Shown piece after piece: positions 34,898-47,419 of a DNA stretch of 64,000 nt. The notes beneath the pieces are model-generated. The model ran no database searches. It had not been told where the DNA came from and was given only the letters and a program-made list of their open reading frames with translations. How positions within the stretch are numbered: the stretch's first letter is position 1; every line of letters begins with the position of its first letter. The position numbers and the translations under genes were made by a program. Location of the stretch: positions 24,351,811 to 24,415,810 of the forward strand of contig OX352766.1 of the NCBI GenBank assembly GCA_947095585.1. Reading direction: 5' to 3'. The DNA is from Nephrocerus scutellatus. Lineage: Eukaryota; Arthropoda; Insecta; Diptera; Pipunculidae.

Positions 34898-35437
34898 GAT
34901 TGGCCAGTTCAGAGAGATGTCTCACTAAATTGACCCACACCTGTGTCTTTCTAAAGGAATAAACTATCGAATATAATTTGGTAGATTACAATACAGAGGA
35001 GAGGAAGCAGTTCTGCATGGGTTTGAGCATTTGCTATTTTCATGAAATTCTCAAATTTGGAGGTACGCTGTTAAGCGGATTGGCCAGTTCAGAGAGATGT
35101 CTCACTAAATTGACCCACACCTGTGTCTTTCTAAAGGAATAAACTATGGAATATAATTTGTTAGATTACAATACAGAGGAGAAGAAGCAGTTCTGCATGG
35201 GTTTGAACATTTGCTATTTTCATGAAATTCTCCAATTTGGATATTCGCTGTCAAGCGGATTGGCCAGTTCCTAGAGATGTCTCACTAAATTGACCCACAC
35301 TTTCGTCTTCAGAAAGGAACAATCTATAGAATAGAATTAATTAGATTACAATGCAGAGGGGAAGAGGCAGTTGTGCATCGGTTTGAACATTTGCAATTTT
35401 CATGAAATTCTCCAGTTTGGAGGTTCGCTGTCAAGCG

Positions 35438-35740
35438 GATTGGCCAGTTCCTAGAGATTTCTCACTAAGTTGACCCACATTTTTGTCTTCCTAAAGGAAG
35501 AGTCTATCGAATAGAGTTTGTTAGATTACAACACAGAGGAGAGGAAGCAGTTCTGCAGCAGTTTGAACAGTTCAGAGAGATGTCTCACTAAATTGACCCA
35601 CACCTGTATCTTCCTAAAGGAATAATCTATAGAATAGAATTAACTAGATTACAATGCAGAGGGGATTAGACAGTTGTGCATCGGTTTGAACATTTGCTAT
35701 TTTCATGAAATTCTCCAATTTGGATATTCGCTGTCAAGCG
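35438..35740 (+). repeat. 303-bp fused D-H dimer, copy 5
   Basis: It has the same 57-bp deletion, at 35569/35570. The upstream monomer is unusual: a type E start runs into GCAATTTTC and CCAGTTTGG, which belong to type C. The E/C exchange lies in the stretch TTTGAACAT. The same hybrid recurs before copy 6. Confidence 0.92.
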
Positions 35741-37001
35741 GATTGGCCAGTTCCTAGAGATGTCTCACTAAATTGACCCACACTTTCGTCTTCAGAAAGG
35801 AACAATCTATAGAATAGAATTAATTAGATTACAATGCAGAGGGGAAGAGGCAGTTGTGCATCGGTTTGAACATTTGCTATTTTCATGAAATTCTCAAATT
35901 TGGAGGTTCGCTGTCAAGCGGATTGGCCAGTTCAGAGAGATGTCTCACTAAATTTATCCACACCTGTGTCTTTCTAAAGGAATAAACTATCGAATATAAT
36001 TTGTTGGATTACAATACAGAGGAAAGGAAGCAGTTCTGCATGGGTTTGAACATTTGCTATTTTCATGAAATTCTCAAATTAGGAGATTCGCTGTCAAGCG
36101 GATTGGCCAGTTCAGAGAGATGTCTCACTAAATTGACCTACACCATTGTCTTTCTAAAGGAATAAACTATCGAATATAATTTGGTAGATTACAATACAGA
36201 GGAGAGGAAGCAGTTCTGCATGGGTTTGAGCATTTGCTATTTTCATGAAATTCTCAAATTTGGAGGTACGCTGTTAAGCGGATTGGCCAGTTCAGAGAGA
36301 TGTCTCACTAAATTGACCCACACCTGTGTCTTTCTAAAGGAATAAACTATGGAATATAATTTGTTAGATTACAATACAGAGGAGAAGAAGCAGTTCTGCA
36401 TGGGTTTGAACATTTGCTATTTTCATGAAATTCTCCAATTTGGATATTCGCTGTCAAGCGGATTGGCCAGTTCCTAGAGATGTCTCACTAAATTGACCCA
36501 CACTTTCGTCTTCAGAAAGGAACAATCTATAGAATAGAATTAATTAGATTACAATGCAGAGGGGAAGAGGCAGTTGTGCATCGGTTTGAACATTTGCTAT
36601 TTTCATGAAATTCTCAAATTTGGAGGTACGCTGTTAAGCGGATTGGCCAGTTCAGAGAGATGTCTCACTAAATTGACCCACACCTGTGTCTTTCTAAAGG
36701 AATAAACTATGGAATATAATTTGTTAGATTACAATACAGAGGAGAAGAAGCAGTTCTGCATGGGTTTGAACATTTGCTATTTTCATGAAATTCTCCAATT
36801 TGGATATTCGCTGTCAAGCGGATTGGCCAGTTCCTAGAGATGTCTCACTAAAATTGACCCACACTTTCGTCTTCAGAAAGGAACAATCTATAGAATAGAA
36901 TTAATTAGATTACAATGCAGAGGGGAAGAGGCAGTTGTGCATCGGTTTGAACATTTGCAATTTTCATGAAATTCTCCAGTTTGGAGGTTCGCTGTCAAGC
37001 G

Positions 37002-37304
37002 GATTGGCCAGTTCCTAGAGATTTCTCACTAAGTTGACCCACATTTTTGTCTTCCTAAAGGAAGAGTCTATCGAATAGAGTTTGTTAGATTACAACACAG
37101 AGGAGAGGAAGCAGTTCTGCAGCAGTTTGAACAGTTCAGAGAGATGTCTCACTAAATTGACCCACACCTGTATCTTCCTAAAGGAATAATCTATAGAATA
37201 GAATTAACTAGATTACAATGCAGAGGGGATTAGACAGTTGTGCATCGGTTTGAACATTTGCTATTTTCATGAAATTCTCCAATTTGGATATTCGCTGTCA
37301 AGCG
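37002..37304 (+). repeat. 303-bp fused D-H dimer, copy 6
   Basis: The breakpoint is the same, at 37133/37134. It sits 1564 bp after copy 5 within the local tandem duplication and shares the E/C hybrid upstream. Confidence 0.92.
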
Positions 37305-38924
37305 GATTGGCCAGTTCCTAGAGATGTCTCACTAAATTGACCCACACTTTCGTCTTCAGAAAGGAACAATCTATAGAATAGAATTAATTAGATTACAATG
37401 CAGAGGGGAAGAGGCAGTTGTGCATCGGTTTGAACATTTGCTATTTTCATGAAATTCTCAAATTTGGAGGTTCGCTGTCAAGCGGATTGGCCAGTTCAGA
37501 GAGATGTCTCACTAAATTTATCCACACCTGTGTCTTTCTAAAGGAATAAACTATCGAATATAATTTGTTGGATTACAATACAGAGGAAAGGAAGCAGTTC
37601 TGCATGGGTTTGAACATTTGCTATTTTCATGAAATTCTCAAATTAGGAGATTCGCTGTCAAGCGGATTGGCCAGTTCAGAGAGATGTCTCACTAAATTGA
37701 CCTACACCATTGTCTTTCTAAAGGAATAAACTATCGAATATAATTTGGTAGATTACAATACAGAGGAGAGGAAGCAGTTCTGCATGGGTTTGAGCATTTG
37801 CTATTTTCATGAAATTCTCAAATTTGGAGGTACGCTGTTAAGCGGATTGGCCAGTTCAGAGAGATGTCTCACTAAATTGACCCACACCTGTGTCTTTCTA
37901 AAGGAATAAACTATGGAATATAATTTGTTAGATTACAATACAGAGGAGAAGAAGCAGTTCTGCATGGGTTTGAACATTTGCTATTTTCATGAAATTCTCC
38001 AATTTGGATATTCGCTGTCAAGCGGATTGGCCAGTTCCTAGAGATGTCTCACTAAATTGACCCACACTTTCGTCTTCAGAAAGGAACAATCTATAGAATA
38101 GAATTAATTAGATTACAATGCAGAGGGGAAGAGGCAGTTGTGCATCGGTTTGAACATTTGCTATTTTCATGAAATTCTCCAATTTTGAGGTTCGCTGTCA
38201 AGCGGATTGGCCAGTTCAGAGAGATGTCTCAGTAAATTGACCCACACCTGTGTCTTTCTAAAGGAATAAACTATCGAATATAATTTGTTAGATTAGAATA
38301 CAGAGGAGAGGAAGTAGTTCTGCATGGGTTTAAACATTTGCTATTTTCATGAAATTCTCAAATTTGGAGGTTCGCTGTCAAGCGGATTGGCCAGTTCAGA
38401 GAGATGTCTCACTAAATTGACCCACACCTGTGTCTTTCTAAAGGAATAAACTATCGAATATAATTTGTTAGATTACAATACAGAGGAGAAGAAGCAGTTC
38501 TGCATGGGTTTGAACATTTGCTATTTTCATGAAATTCTCAAATTTGGAGGTTCTCTGTCAAGCGGATTGGCCAGTTCAGAGAGATGTCTCACTAAATTGA
38601 CCTACACCATTGTCTTTCTAAAGGAATATACTATCGAATATAATTTGTTAGATTACAATACAGAGGAGAGGAAGCAGTTCTGCATCGGTTTGAACATTTG
38701 CTATTTTCATGAAATTCTCAAATTTGGAGGTTCGCTGTCAAGCGGATTGGCCAGTTCAGAGAGATGTCTCACTAAATTGACCCACACCAATGTCTTCCTA
38801 AAGGAACAATCTATAGAAAAGAATTAACTAGATTACAATGCAGAGGGAATGAGGCAGTTGTGCATCAGTTTGAACATATGCAATTTTCATGAAATTCTCC
38901 AGTTTGGAGGTTCGCTGTCAAGCG

Positions 38925-39227
38925 GATTGGCCAGTTCCTAGAGATTTCTCACTAAGTTGACCCACATTTTTGTCTTCCTAAAGGAAGAGTCTATCGAATA
39001 GAGTTTGTTAGATTACAACACAGAGGAGAGGAAGCAGTTCTGCAGCAGTTTGAACAGTTCAGAGAGATGTCTCACTAAATTGACCCACACCTGTATCTTC
39101 CTAAAGGAATAATCTATAGAATAGAATTAACTAGATTACAATGCAGAGGGGATTAGACAGTTGTGCATCGGTTTGAACATTTGCTATTTTCATGAAATTC
39201 TCCAATTTGGATATTCGCTGTCAAGCG
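38925..39227 (+). repeat. 303-bp fused D-H dimer, copy 7 (last)
   Basis: It has the same 57-bp deletion, at 39056/39057, preceded by T and C. The following stretch to about 40330 matches 22051-23330, including CTAGCGATG at 39962 and GCTCTCAAGC near 40117. No further copy of this breakpoint is seen to the end of the window. Confidence 0.92.
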
Positions 39228-40320
39228 GATTGGCCAGTTCCTAGAGATGTCTCACTAAATTGACCCACACTTTCGTCTTCAGAAAGGAACAATCTATAGA
39301 ATAGAATTAATTAGATTACAATGCAGAGGGGAAGAGGCAGTTGTGCATCGGTTTGAACATTTGCTATTTTCATGAAATTCTCAAATTTGGAGGTTCGCTG
39401 TCAAGCGGATTGGCCAGTTCAGAGAGATGTCTCACTAAATTTATCCACACCTGTGTCTTTCTAAAGGAATAAACTATCGAATATAATTTGTTGGATTACA
39501 ATACAGAGGAAAGGAAGCAGTTCTGCATGGGTTTGAACATTTGCTATTTTCATGAAATTCTCAAATTAGGAGATTCGCTGTCAAGCGGATTGGCCAGTTC
39601 AGAGAGATGTCTCACTAAATTGACCTACATCTGTGTCTTTCTAAAGGAATAAACTATCGAATATAATATGTTAAATTACAATACAGAGGAGAGGAAGCAG
39701 TTCTGCATGGGTTTGAACATCTGCTATTTTCATGAAATTCTCAAATTTGGAGGTTCGCTGTCAAGCGGATTGGTCAGTTCAGAGAGATGTCTCACTAAAT
39801 TGACCCACACCTGTGTCTTTCTAAAGGAATAAACTATCGAATATAATTTGTTGGATTACAATACAGAGGAGAGGAAGCAGTTCTGCAGCGGTTTGAACAT
39901 TTGCTATTTTCATGAAATTCTCCAATTTGGATGTTCGCTGTCAAGCGGATTGGCCAGTTCCTAGCGATGTCTCACTAAATTAACCCACACTTTTGTCATT
40001 CTAAAGGAATAAGCTATCGAATGTAATTTATTAGATTACAATACAGAGGAGAGGAAGCAGTTCTGCATGGGTTTGAACATTTGCTATTTTCATAAAATTC
40101 TCAAATTTGGAGGTTCGCTCTCAAGCGGATTGGTCAGTTCAGAGAGATGTCTCACTAAATTGACCCACACCTGTGTCTTTCTAAAGGAATAAACTATCGA
40201 ATATAATTTGTTGGATTACAATACAGAGGAGAGGAAGCAGTTCTGCAGCGGTTTGAACATTTGCTATTTTCATGAAATTCTCAAATTTGGAGGTTCGCTG
40301 TCAAGCGGATTGGCCAGTTC

Positions 40321-43300
40321 AGAGAGATGTCTCACTAAATTGACCCACACCTGTGTCTTTCCAAAGGAATAAACTATCGAATATAATTTGGTAGATTACA
40401 ATACAGAGGAGAGGAAGCAGTTCTGCATGGGTTTGAACATTTGCTATTTTCATGAAATTCTCAAATTTGGAGGTACGCTGTTAAGCGGATTGGCCAGTTC
40501 AGAGAGATGTCTCACTAAATTGACCCACACCTGTGTCTTTCTAAAGGAATAAGCTATCGAATATAATTTGTTAGATTACATGACAGAGGAGAGGAAGCAG
40601 TTCTGCATGGGTTTGAACATTTGCTATTTTTATGAAATTCTCAAATTTGGAGGTTCGCTGTCAAGCGGATTGGCCAGTTCAGAGAGATGTCTCACTAAAT
40701 TGACCTACACCAATGTCTTCCTAAAGGAACAATCTATAGAAAAGAATTAACTAGATTACAATGCAGAGGGAATGAGGCAGTTGTGCATCAGTTTGAACAT
40801 ATGCAATTTTCATGAAATTCTCCAATTTGGAGGTTCGCTGCCAAGCGGATTGGCCAGTTCCTAGAGATTTCTCACTAAGTTGATCCACATTTTTGTCTTC
40901 CTAAAGGAAGAGTCTATCGAATAGAGTTTGTTAGATTACAACACAGAGGAGATGAAGCAGTTCTGCAGCAGTTTGAACATTTGCTATTTTCATGAAATTC
41001 TCCAATTTGGATATTCGCTGTCAAGCGGATTGGCCAGTTCCTAGAGATGTCTCACTAAATTGACCCACACTTTCGTCTTCCGAAAGGAACAATCTATAGA
41101 ATAGAATTAATTAGATTACAATGCAGAGGGGAAGAGGCAGTTGTGCATCGGTTTGAACATTTGCTATTTTCATGAAATTCTCCAATTTGGAGGTTCGCTG
41201 TCAAGCGGATTGGCCAGTTCAGAGAGATGTCTCACTAAATTTATCCACACCTGTGTCTTTCTAAAGGAATAAACTATCGAATATAATTTGTTAGATTACA
41301 ATACAGAGGAGAGGAAGCAGTTCTGCATGGGTTTGAACATTTGCTATTTTCATGAAATTCTCAAATTTGGAGGTACGCTGTTAAGCGGATTGGCCAGTTC
41401 AGAGAGATGTCTCACTAAATTGACCCACACCTGTGTCTTTCTAAAGGAATAAGCTATCGAATATAATTTGTTAGATTACATGACAGAGGAGAGGAAGCAG
41501 TTCTGCATGGGTTTGAACATTTGCTATTTTCATGAAATTCTCAAATTTGGAGGTTCGCTGTCAAGCGGATTGGCCAGTTCAGAGAGATGTCTCACTAAAT
41601 TGACCCACACCAATGTCTTCCTAAAGGAAAAAACTGTCGAATATAATTTGTTAGATTACAATACAGAGGAGAGGAAGCAGTTCTGCAGCGGTTTGAACAT
41701 TTGCTATTTTCATGAAATTCTCAAATTTGGAGGTTCGCTGTCAAGCGGATTGGCCAGTTCAGAGAGATGTCTCACTAAATTGACCCACACCTGTGTCTTT
41801 CCAAAGGAATAAACTATCGAATATAATTTGGTAGATTACAATACAGAGGAGAGGAAGCAGTTCTGCATGGGTTTGAACATTTGCTATTTTCATGAAATTC
41901 TCAAATTTGGAGGTACGCTGTTAAGCGGATTGGCCAGTTCAGAGAGATGTCTCACTAAATTGACCCACACCTGTGTCTTTCTAAAGGAATAAGCTATCGA
42001 ATATAATTTGTTAGATTACATGACAGAGGAGAGGAAGCAGTTCTGCATGGGTTTGAACATTTGCTATTTTCATGAAATTCTCAAATTTGGAGGTTCGCTG
42101 TCAAGCGGATTGGCCAGTTCAGAGAGATGTCTCACTAAATTGACCTACACCAATGTCTTCCTAAAGGAACAATCTATAGAAAAGAATTAACTAGATTACA
42201 ATGCAGAGGGAATGAGGCAGTTGTGCATCAGTTTGAACATATGCAATTTTCATGAAATTCTCCAATTTGGAGGTTCGCTGTCAAGCGGATTGGCCAGTTC
42301 CTAGAGATTTCTCACTAAGTTGATCCACATTTTTGTCTTCCTAAAGGAAGAGTCTATCGAATAGAGTTTGTTAGATTACAACACAGAGGAGATGAAGCAG
42401 TTCTGCAGCAGTTTGAACATTTGCTATTTTCATGAAATTCTCCAATTTGGATATTCGCTGTCAAGCGGATTGGCCAGTTCAGAGAGATGTCTCACTAAAT
42501 TGACCCACACCTGTGTCTTTCCAAAGGAATAAACTATCGAATATAATTTGGTAGATTACAATACAGAGGAGAGGAAGCAGTTCTGCATGGGTTTGAACAT
42601 TTGCTATTTTCATGAAATTCTCAAATTTGGAGGTACGCTGTTAAGCGGATTGGCCAGTTCAGAGAGATGTCTCACTAAATTGACCCACACCTGTGTCTTT
42701 CTAAAGGAATAAGCTATCGAATATAATTTGTTAGATTACATGACAGAGGAGAGGAAGCAGTTCTGCATGGGTTTGAACATTTGCTATTTTCATGAAATTC
42801 TCAAATTTGGAGGTTCGCTGTCAAGCGGATTGGCCAGTTCAGAGAGATGTCTCACTAAATTGACCTACACCAATGTCTTCCTAAAGGAACAATCTATAGA
42901 AAAGAATTAACTAGATTACAATGCAGAGGGAATGAGGCAGTTGTGCATCAGTTTGAACATATGCAATTTTCATGAAATTCTCCAATTTGGAGGTTCGCTG
43001 TCAAGCGGATTGGCCAGTTCCTAGAGATTTCTCACTAAGTTGATCCACATTTTTGTCTTCCTAAAGGAAGAGTCTATCGAATAGAGTTTGTTAGATTACA
43101 ACACAGAGGAGATGAAGCAGTTCTGCAGCAGTTTGAACATTTGCTATTTTCATGAAATTCTCCAATTTGGATATTCGCTGTCAAGCGGATTGGCCAGTTC
43201 CTAGAGATGTCTCACTAAATTGACCCACACTTTCGTCTTCCGAAAGGAACAATCTATAGAATAGAATTAATTAGATTACAATGCAGAGGGGAAGAGGCAG

Positions 43301-43800
43301 TTGTGCATCGGTTTGAACATTTGCTATTTTCATGAAATTCTCCAATTTGGAGGTTCGCTGTCAAGCGGATTGGCCAGTTCAGAGAGATGTCTCACTAAAT
43401 TTATCCACACCTGTGTCTTTCTAAAGGAATAAACTATCGAATATAATTTGTTAGATTACAATACAGAGGAGAGGAAGCAGTTCTGCATGGGTTTGAACAT
43501 TTGCTATTTTCATGAAATTCTCAAATTTGGAGGTACGCTGTTAAGCGGATTGGCCAGTTCAGAGAGATGTCTCACTAAATTGACCCACACCTGTGTCTTT
43601 CTAAAGGAATAAGCTATCGAATATAATTTGTTAGATTACATGACAGAGGAGAGGAAGCAGTTCTGCATGGGTTTGAACATTTGCTATTTTCATGAAATTC
43701 TCAAATTTGGAGGTTCGCTGTCAAGCGGATTGGCCAGTTCAGAGAGATGTCTCACTAAATTGACCCACACCAATGTCTTCCTAAAGGAAAAAACTGTCGA
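40321..43800 (+). repeat. 1440-bp HOR, two units, with an internal 720-bp tandem duplication
   Basis: 40321-41760 is one 8-monomer unit. The second begins at 41761, but its first four monomers (41761-42480) are repeated at 42481-43200, giving a net 2160-bp displacement for 43201-43800 versus 41041-41640. The rare change CTTTCCAAAGG marks each start (near 40361, 41801, 42521). Within this block CGAAAGG returns in type E. Type C here has CCAATTTGG, as in the left zone. Confidence 0.9.
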
Positions 43801-43907
43801 ATATAATTTGTTAGATTACAATACAGAGGAGAGGAAGCAGTTCTGCATGGGTTTGAACATTTGCTATTTTCATGAAATTCTCAAATTTGGAGGTTCGCTG
43901 TCAAGCG

Positions 43908-44244
43908 GATTAGCCAGTTCAAAGAGATGTGTCACTAAATTGACCTACACCTGTGTCTTTCTAAAGGAATAAACTATCGAATACAATTTGTTAGATAGCA
44001 ATACAGAGGAGAGGAAGCAGTTCTGCATCGGTTTGAACATTTGCTATTTTCATGAAATTCTCCAATTTGGTGGTTTCCTAGAGATGTCTTACTCAATTAC
44101 CCCACACCTGTGTCTTCCTAAAGGAATAATCTATCGAATATAATTTGTTAGATTACAATACAGAAGAGAGGAAGCAGTTCTGCATCGGTTTGAACATTTG
44201 CTATTTTCATGAAATTCTCAAATTTGGAGGTTCGCTGTCAAGCG
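43908..44244 (+). repeat. 337-bp dimer with 23-bp deletion (157-bp monomer), copy 1
   Basis: GGTGGTT is joined to TCCTAGAG near 44077, removing the CENP-B-like motif and GATTGGCCAGT. The next monomer is diverged: TCTTACTCAATTACCCC, TGTCTTCC and AATAATCTATCG. The preceding monomer has GATTAGCC, AAAGAGATGTGTC and GATAGCAATAC. The matching structure at 61217-61553 lies about 17.3 kb away. Confidence 0.87.
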
Positions 44245-44820
44245 GATTGGCCAGTTCAGAGAGATGTCTCACTAAATTGACCCACACCTGTGTCTTTCTA
44301 AAGGAATAAACTATCGAATATAATTTGTTAGATTACAATACAGAGGAGAGGAAGCAGTTCTGCATGGGTTTGAACATTTGCTATTTTCATGAAATTCTCA
44401 AAATTGGAGGTTCGCTGTCAAGTGGATTGGCCAGTTCAGAGAGATGTCTCACTAAATTGACCCACACCTGTGTCTTTCTAAAAGAATAAACTATCGAATA
44501 TAATTTGGTAGATTACAATACAGAGGAGAGGAAGCAGTTCTGCATGGGTTTGAACATTTGCTATTTTCATGAAATTCTCAAATTTGGAGGTACGCTATTA
44601 AGCGGATTGGCCAGTTCAGAGAAATGTCTCACTAAATTGACCAACACCTGTGTCTTTCTAAAGGAATAAGCTATCGAATATAATTTGTTAGATTACATGA
44701 CAGAGGAGAGGAAGCAGTTCTGCATGGGTTTGAACATTTGCTATTTTCATGAAATTCTCAAATTTGGAGGTTCGCTGTCAAGTTGATTGGCCAGTTCAGA
44801 GAGATGTCTCACTAAATTGA

Positions 44821-46380
44821 CCCACACCTGTGTCTTTCTAAAGGAATAAACTATCGAATATAATTTGTTAGATTACAATACAGAGGAGAGGAAGCAGTTC
44901 TGCATGGGTTTGAACATTTGCTATTTTCATGAAATTCTCAAATTTGGAGGTTCGCTGTCAAGCGGATTGGCCAGTTCAGAGAGATGTCTCACTAAATTGA
45001 CCTACACCTGTGTCTTTCTAAAGGAATAAACTATCGAAAATAATTTGTTAGATTACAATACAGAGGAGAGGAAGCAGTTCTGCATGGGTTTGACATTTGC
45101 TATTTTCATGAAATTCTCCAATTTGGAGGTTCGCTGCCAAGCGGATTGCCCAGTTCCTAGAGATGCCTCACTAAATTAACCCACACCTGTATCTTCCTAA
45201 AGGAATAATCTATAGAATAGATCTAACTAGATTACAATGCAGAGGGGATTAGACAGTTCTGCATGGGTTTGAACATTTGCTATTTTCATGAAATTCTCAA
45301 ATTTGGAGGTTCGCTGTCAAGTGGATTGGCCAGTTCAGAGAGATGTCTCACTAAATTGACCCACACCTGTGTCTTTCTAAAGGAATAAACTATCGAATAT
45401 AATTTGTTGGATTACAATACAGAGGAAAGGAAGCAGTTCTGCATGGGTTTGAACATTTGCTATTTTCATGAAATTCTCAAATTTGGAGATTCGCTGTCAA
45501 GCGGATTGGCCAGTTCAGAGAGATGTCTCACTAAATTGACCCACACCTGTGTCTTTCTTAAGGAATAAACTATCGAATAAAATATGTTAAATTACAATAC
45601 AGAGGAGAGGAAGCAGTTCTGCATGGGTTTGAACATCTGCTATTTTCATGAAATTCTCAAATTTGGAGGTTCGCTGTCAAGCGGATTGGCCAGTTCAGAG
45701 AGATGTCTCACTAAATTGACCCACACCTGTGTCTTTCTAAAGGAATAAACTATCGAATATAATTTGTTAGATTACAATACAGAGGAGAGGAAGCAGTTCT
45801 GCATGGGTTTGAACATTTGCTATTTTCATAAAATTCTCAAATTTGGAGGTTCGCTGTCAAGCGGATTGGCCAGTTCAGAAAGATGTCTCACTAAATTGAC
45901 CCACACCTGTGTCTTTCTAAAGGAATAAACTATCGAATATAATTTGTTGGATTACAATACAGAGGAGAGGAAGCAGTTCTGCAGCGGTTTGAACATTTGC
46001 TATTTTCATGAAATTCTCTAATTTGGATGTTCGCTGTCAAGCGGATTGGCCAGTTCCTAGAGATGTCTCACTAAATTGACCCACACTTTTGTCATTCTAA
46101 AGGAATAAGCTATCGAATGTAATTTATTAGATTACAATACAGAGGAGAGGAAGCAGTTCTGCATGGGTTTGAACATTTGCTATTTTCATAAAATTCTCAA
46201 ATTTGGAGGTTCGCTGTCAAGCGGATTGGCCAGTTCAGAGAGATGTCTCACTAAATTGACCCACACCTGTGTCTTTCTAAAGGAATAAACTATCGAATAT
46301 AATTTGTTGGATTACAATACAGAGGAGAGGAAGCAGTTCTGCAGCGGTTTGAACATTTGCTATTTTCATGAAATTCTCAA
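44821..46380 (+). repeat. Outlying partial copy of the 2701-bp HOR
   Basis: This stretch follows the order seen at 54593-56152 with a displacement of 9772 bp. Shared rare features are ACTATCGAAAATAA, GCTGCCAAGCGGATTGCC with GATGCCTCACTAAATTAAC (45129/54901), AATAGATCT, CTTTCTTAAGG and TTCAGAAAGATG. It differs by a missing A in TTTGACATTTG at 45091 and by CCCAGTTCC where the others read CCTAGTTCC. Confidence 0.82.
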
Positions 46381-47123
46381 AATTGGAGGTTCGCTGTCAA
46401 GCGGATTGGCCAGTTCAAAGAGATGTCTCACTAAATTGACCCACACCTGTGTCTTTCTAAAAGAATAAACTATCGAATATAATTTGGTAGATTACAATAC
46501 AGAGGAGAGGAAGCAGTTCTGCATGGGTTTGAGCATTTGCTATTTTCATGAAAATCTCAAATTTGGAGGTACGCTGTTAAGCGGATTGGCCAGTTCAAAG
46601 AGATGTCTCACTAAATTGACCCACACCTGTGTCTTTCTAAAAGAATAAACTATCGAATATAATTTGTTGGATTACAATACAGAGGAGAGGAAGCAGTTCT
46701 GCAGCGGTTTGAACATTTGCTATTTTCATGAAATTCTTAAATTTGGAGGTACGCTGTTAAGCGGATTGGCCAGTTCAGAGAGATGTCTCACTAAATTGAC
46801 CCACACCTGTGTCTTTCTAAAGGAATAAACTATTGAATATAATTTGTTAGATTACAATACAGAGGAGAGGAAGCAGTTCTGCATGGGTTTGAACATTTGC
46901 TATTTTCATGAAATTCTCAAATTTGGAGGTTCGCTGTCAAGCGCATTGGCCAGTTCAGAGAGATGTCTCACTAAATTGACCCACACCAATGTCTTTCTAA
47001 AGGAATAAACTATCGAATATAATTTTTTAGATTACAATACAGAGGAGAGGAAGCAGTTCTGCATGGGTTTGAACATTTGCTATTTTCATGAAATTCTCAA
47101 AATTGGAGGTTCGCTGTCAAGTG

Positions 47124-47419
47124 GATTGGCCAGTTCAGAGAGATGTCTCACTAAATTGACCCACACCTGTGTCTTTCTATAAGAATAAGCTATCGAATAT
47201 AATTTGGTAGATTACAATACAGAGGAGAGGAAGCAGTTCTGCATGGGTTTGAACATTTGCTATTTTCATGAAATTCTCACACCTGTGTCTTTCTAAAAGA
47301 ATAAGCTATCGAATATAATTTGGTAGATTACAATACAGAGGAGAGGAAGCAGTTCTACATGGGTTTGAACATTTGCTATTTTCATGAAATTCTCAAATTT
47401 GGAGGTTCGCTGTCAAGCG
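47124..47419 (+). repeat. 296-bp dimer containing 64-bp deletion (116-bp monomer), copy 1
   Basis: AAATTCTCA is joined directly to CACCTGTG near 47279, deleting 64 bp that include the CENP-B-like motif, GATTGGCC and GATGTCTC. The dinucleotide CA is present on both sides of the deletion. Confidence 0.9.

Larger units (their letters stand above)
35035..38162 (+). repeat. 1564-bp tandem duplication with internal 360-bp dimer repeat
   Basis: About 35035-36598 and 36599-38162 are tandem copies. The displacement is 1563 bp before, and 1564 bp after, a private extra A near 36850. Each carries one 303-bp fused dimer. The length equals eight full monomers, one of 123 bp, and the inserted A. At the seam, 36241-36600 and 36601-36960 also match at 360 bp, so the same ACTATGGAATATA plus E pair appears repeatedly (35145, 36348, 36708, 37912). 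Confidence 0.88.
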
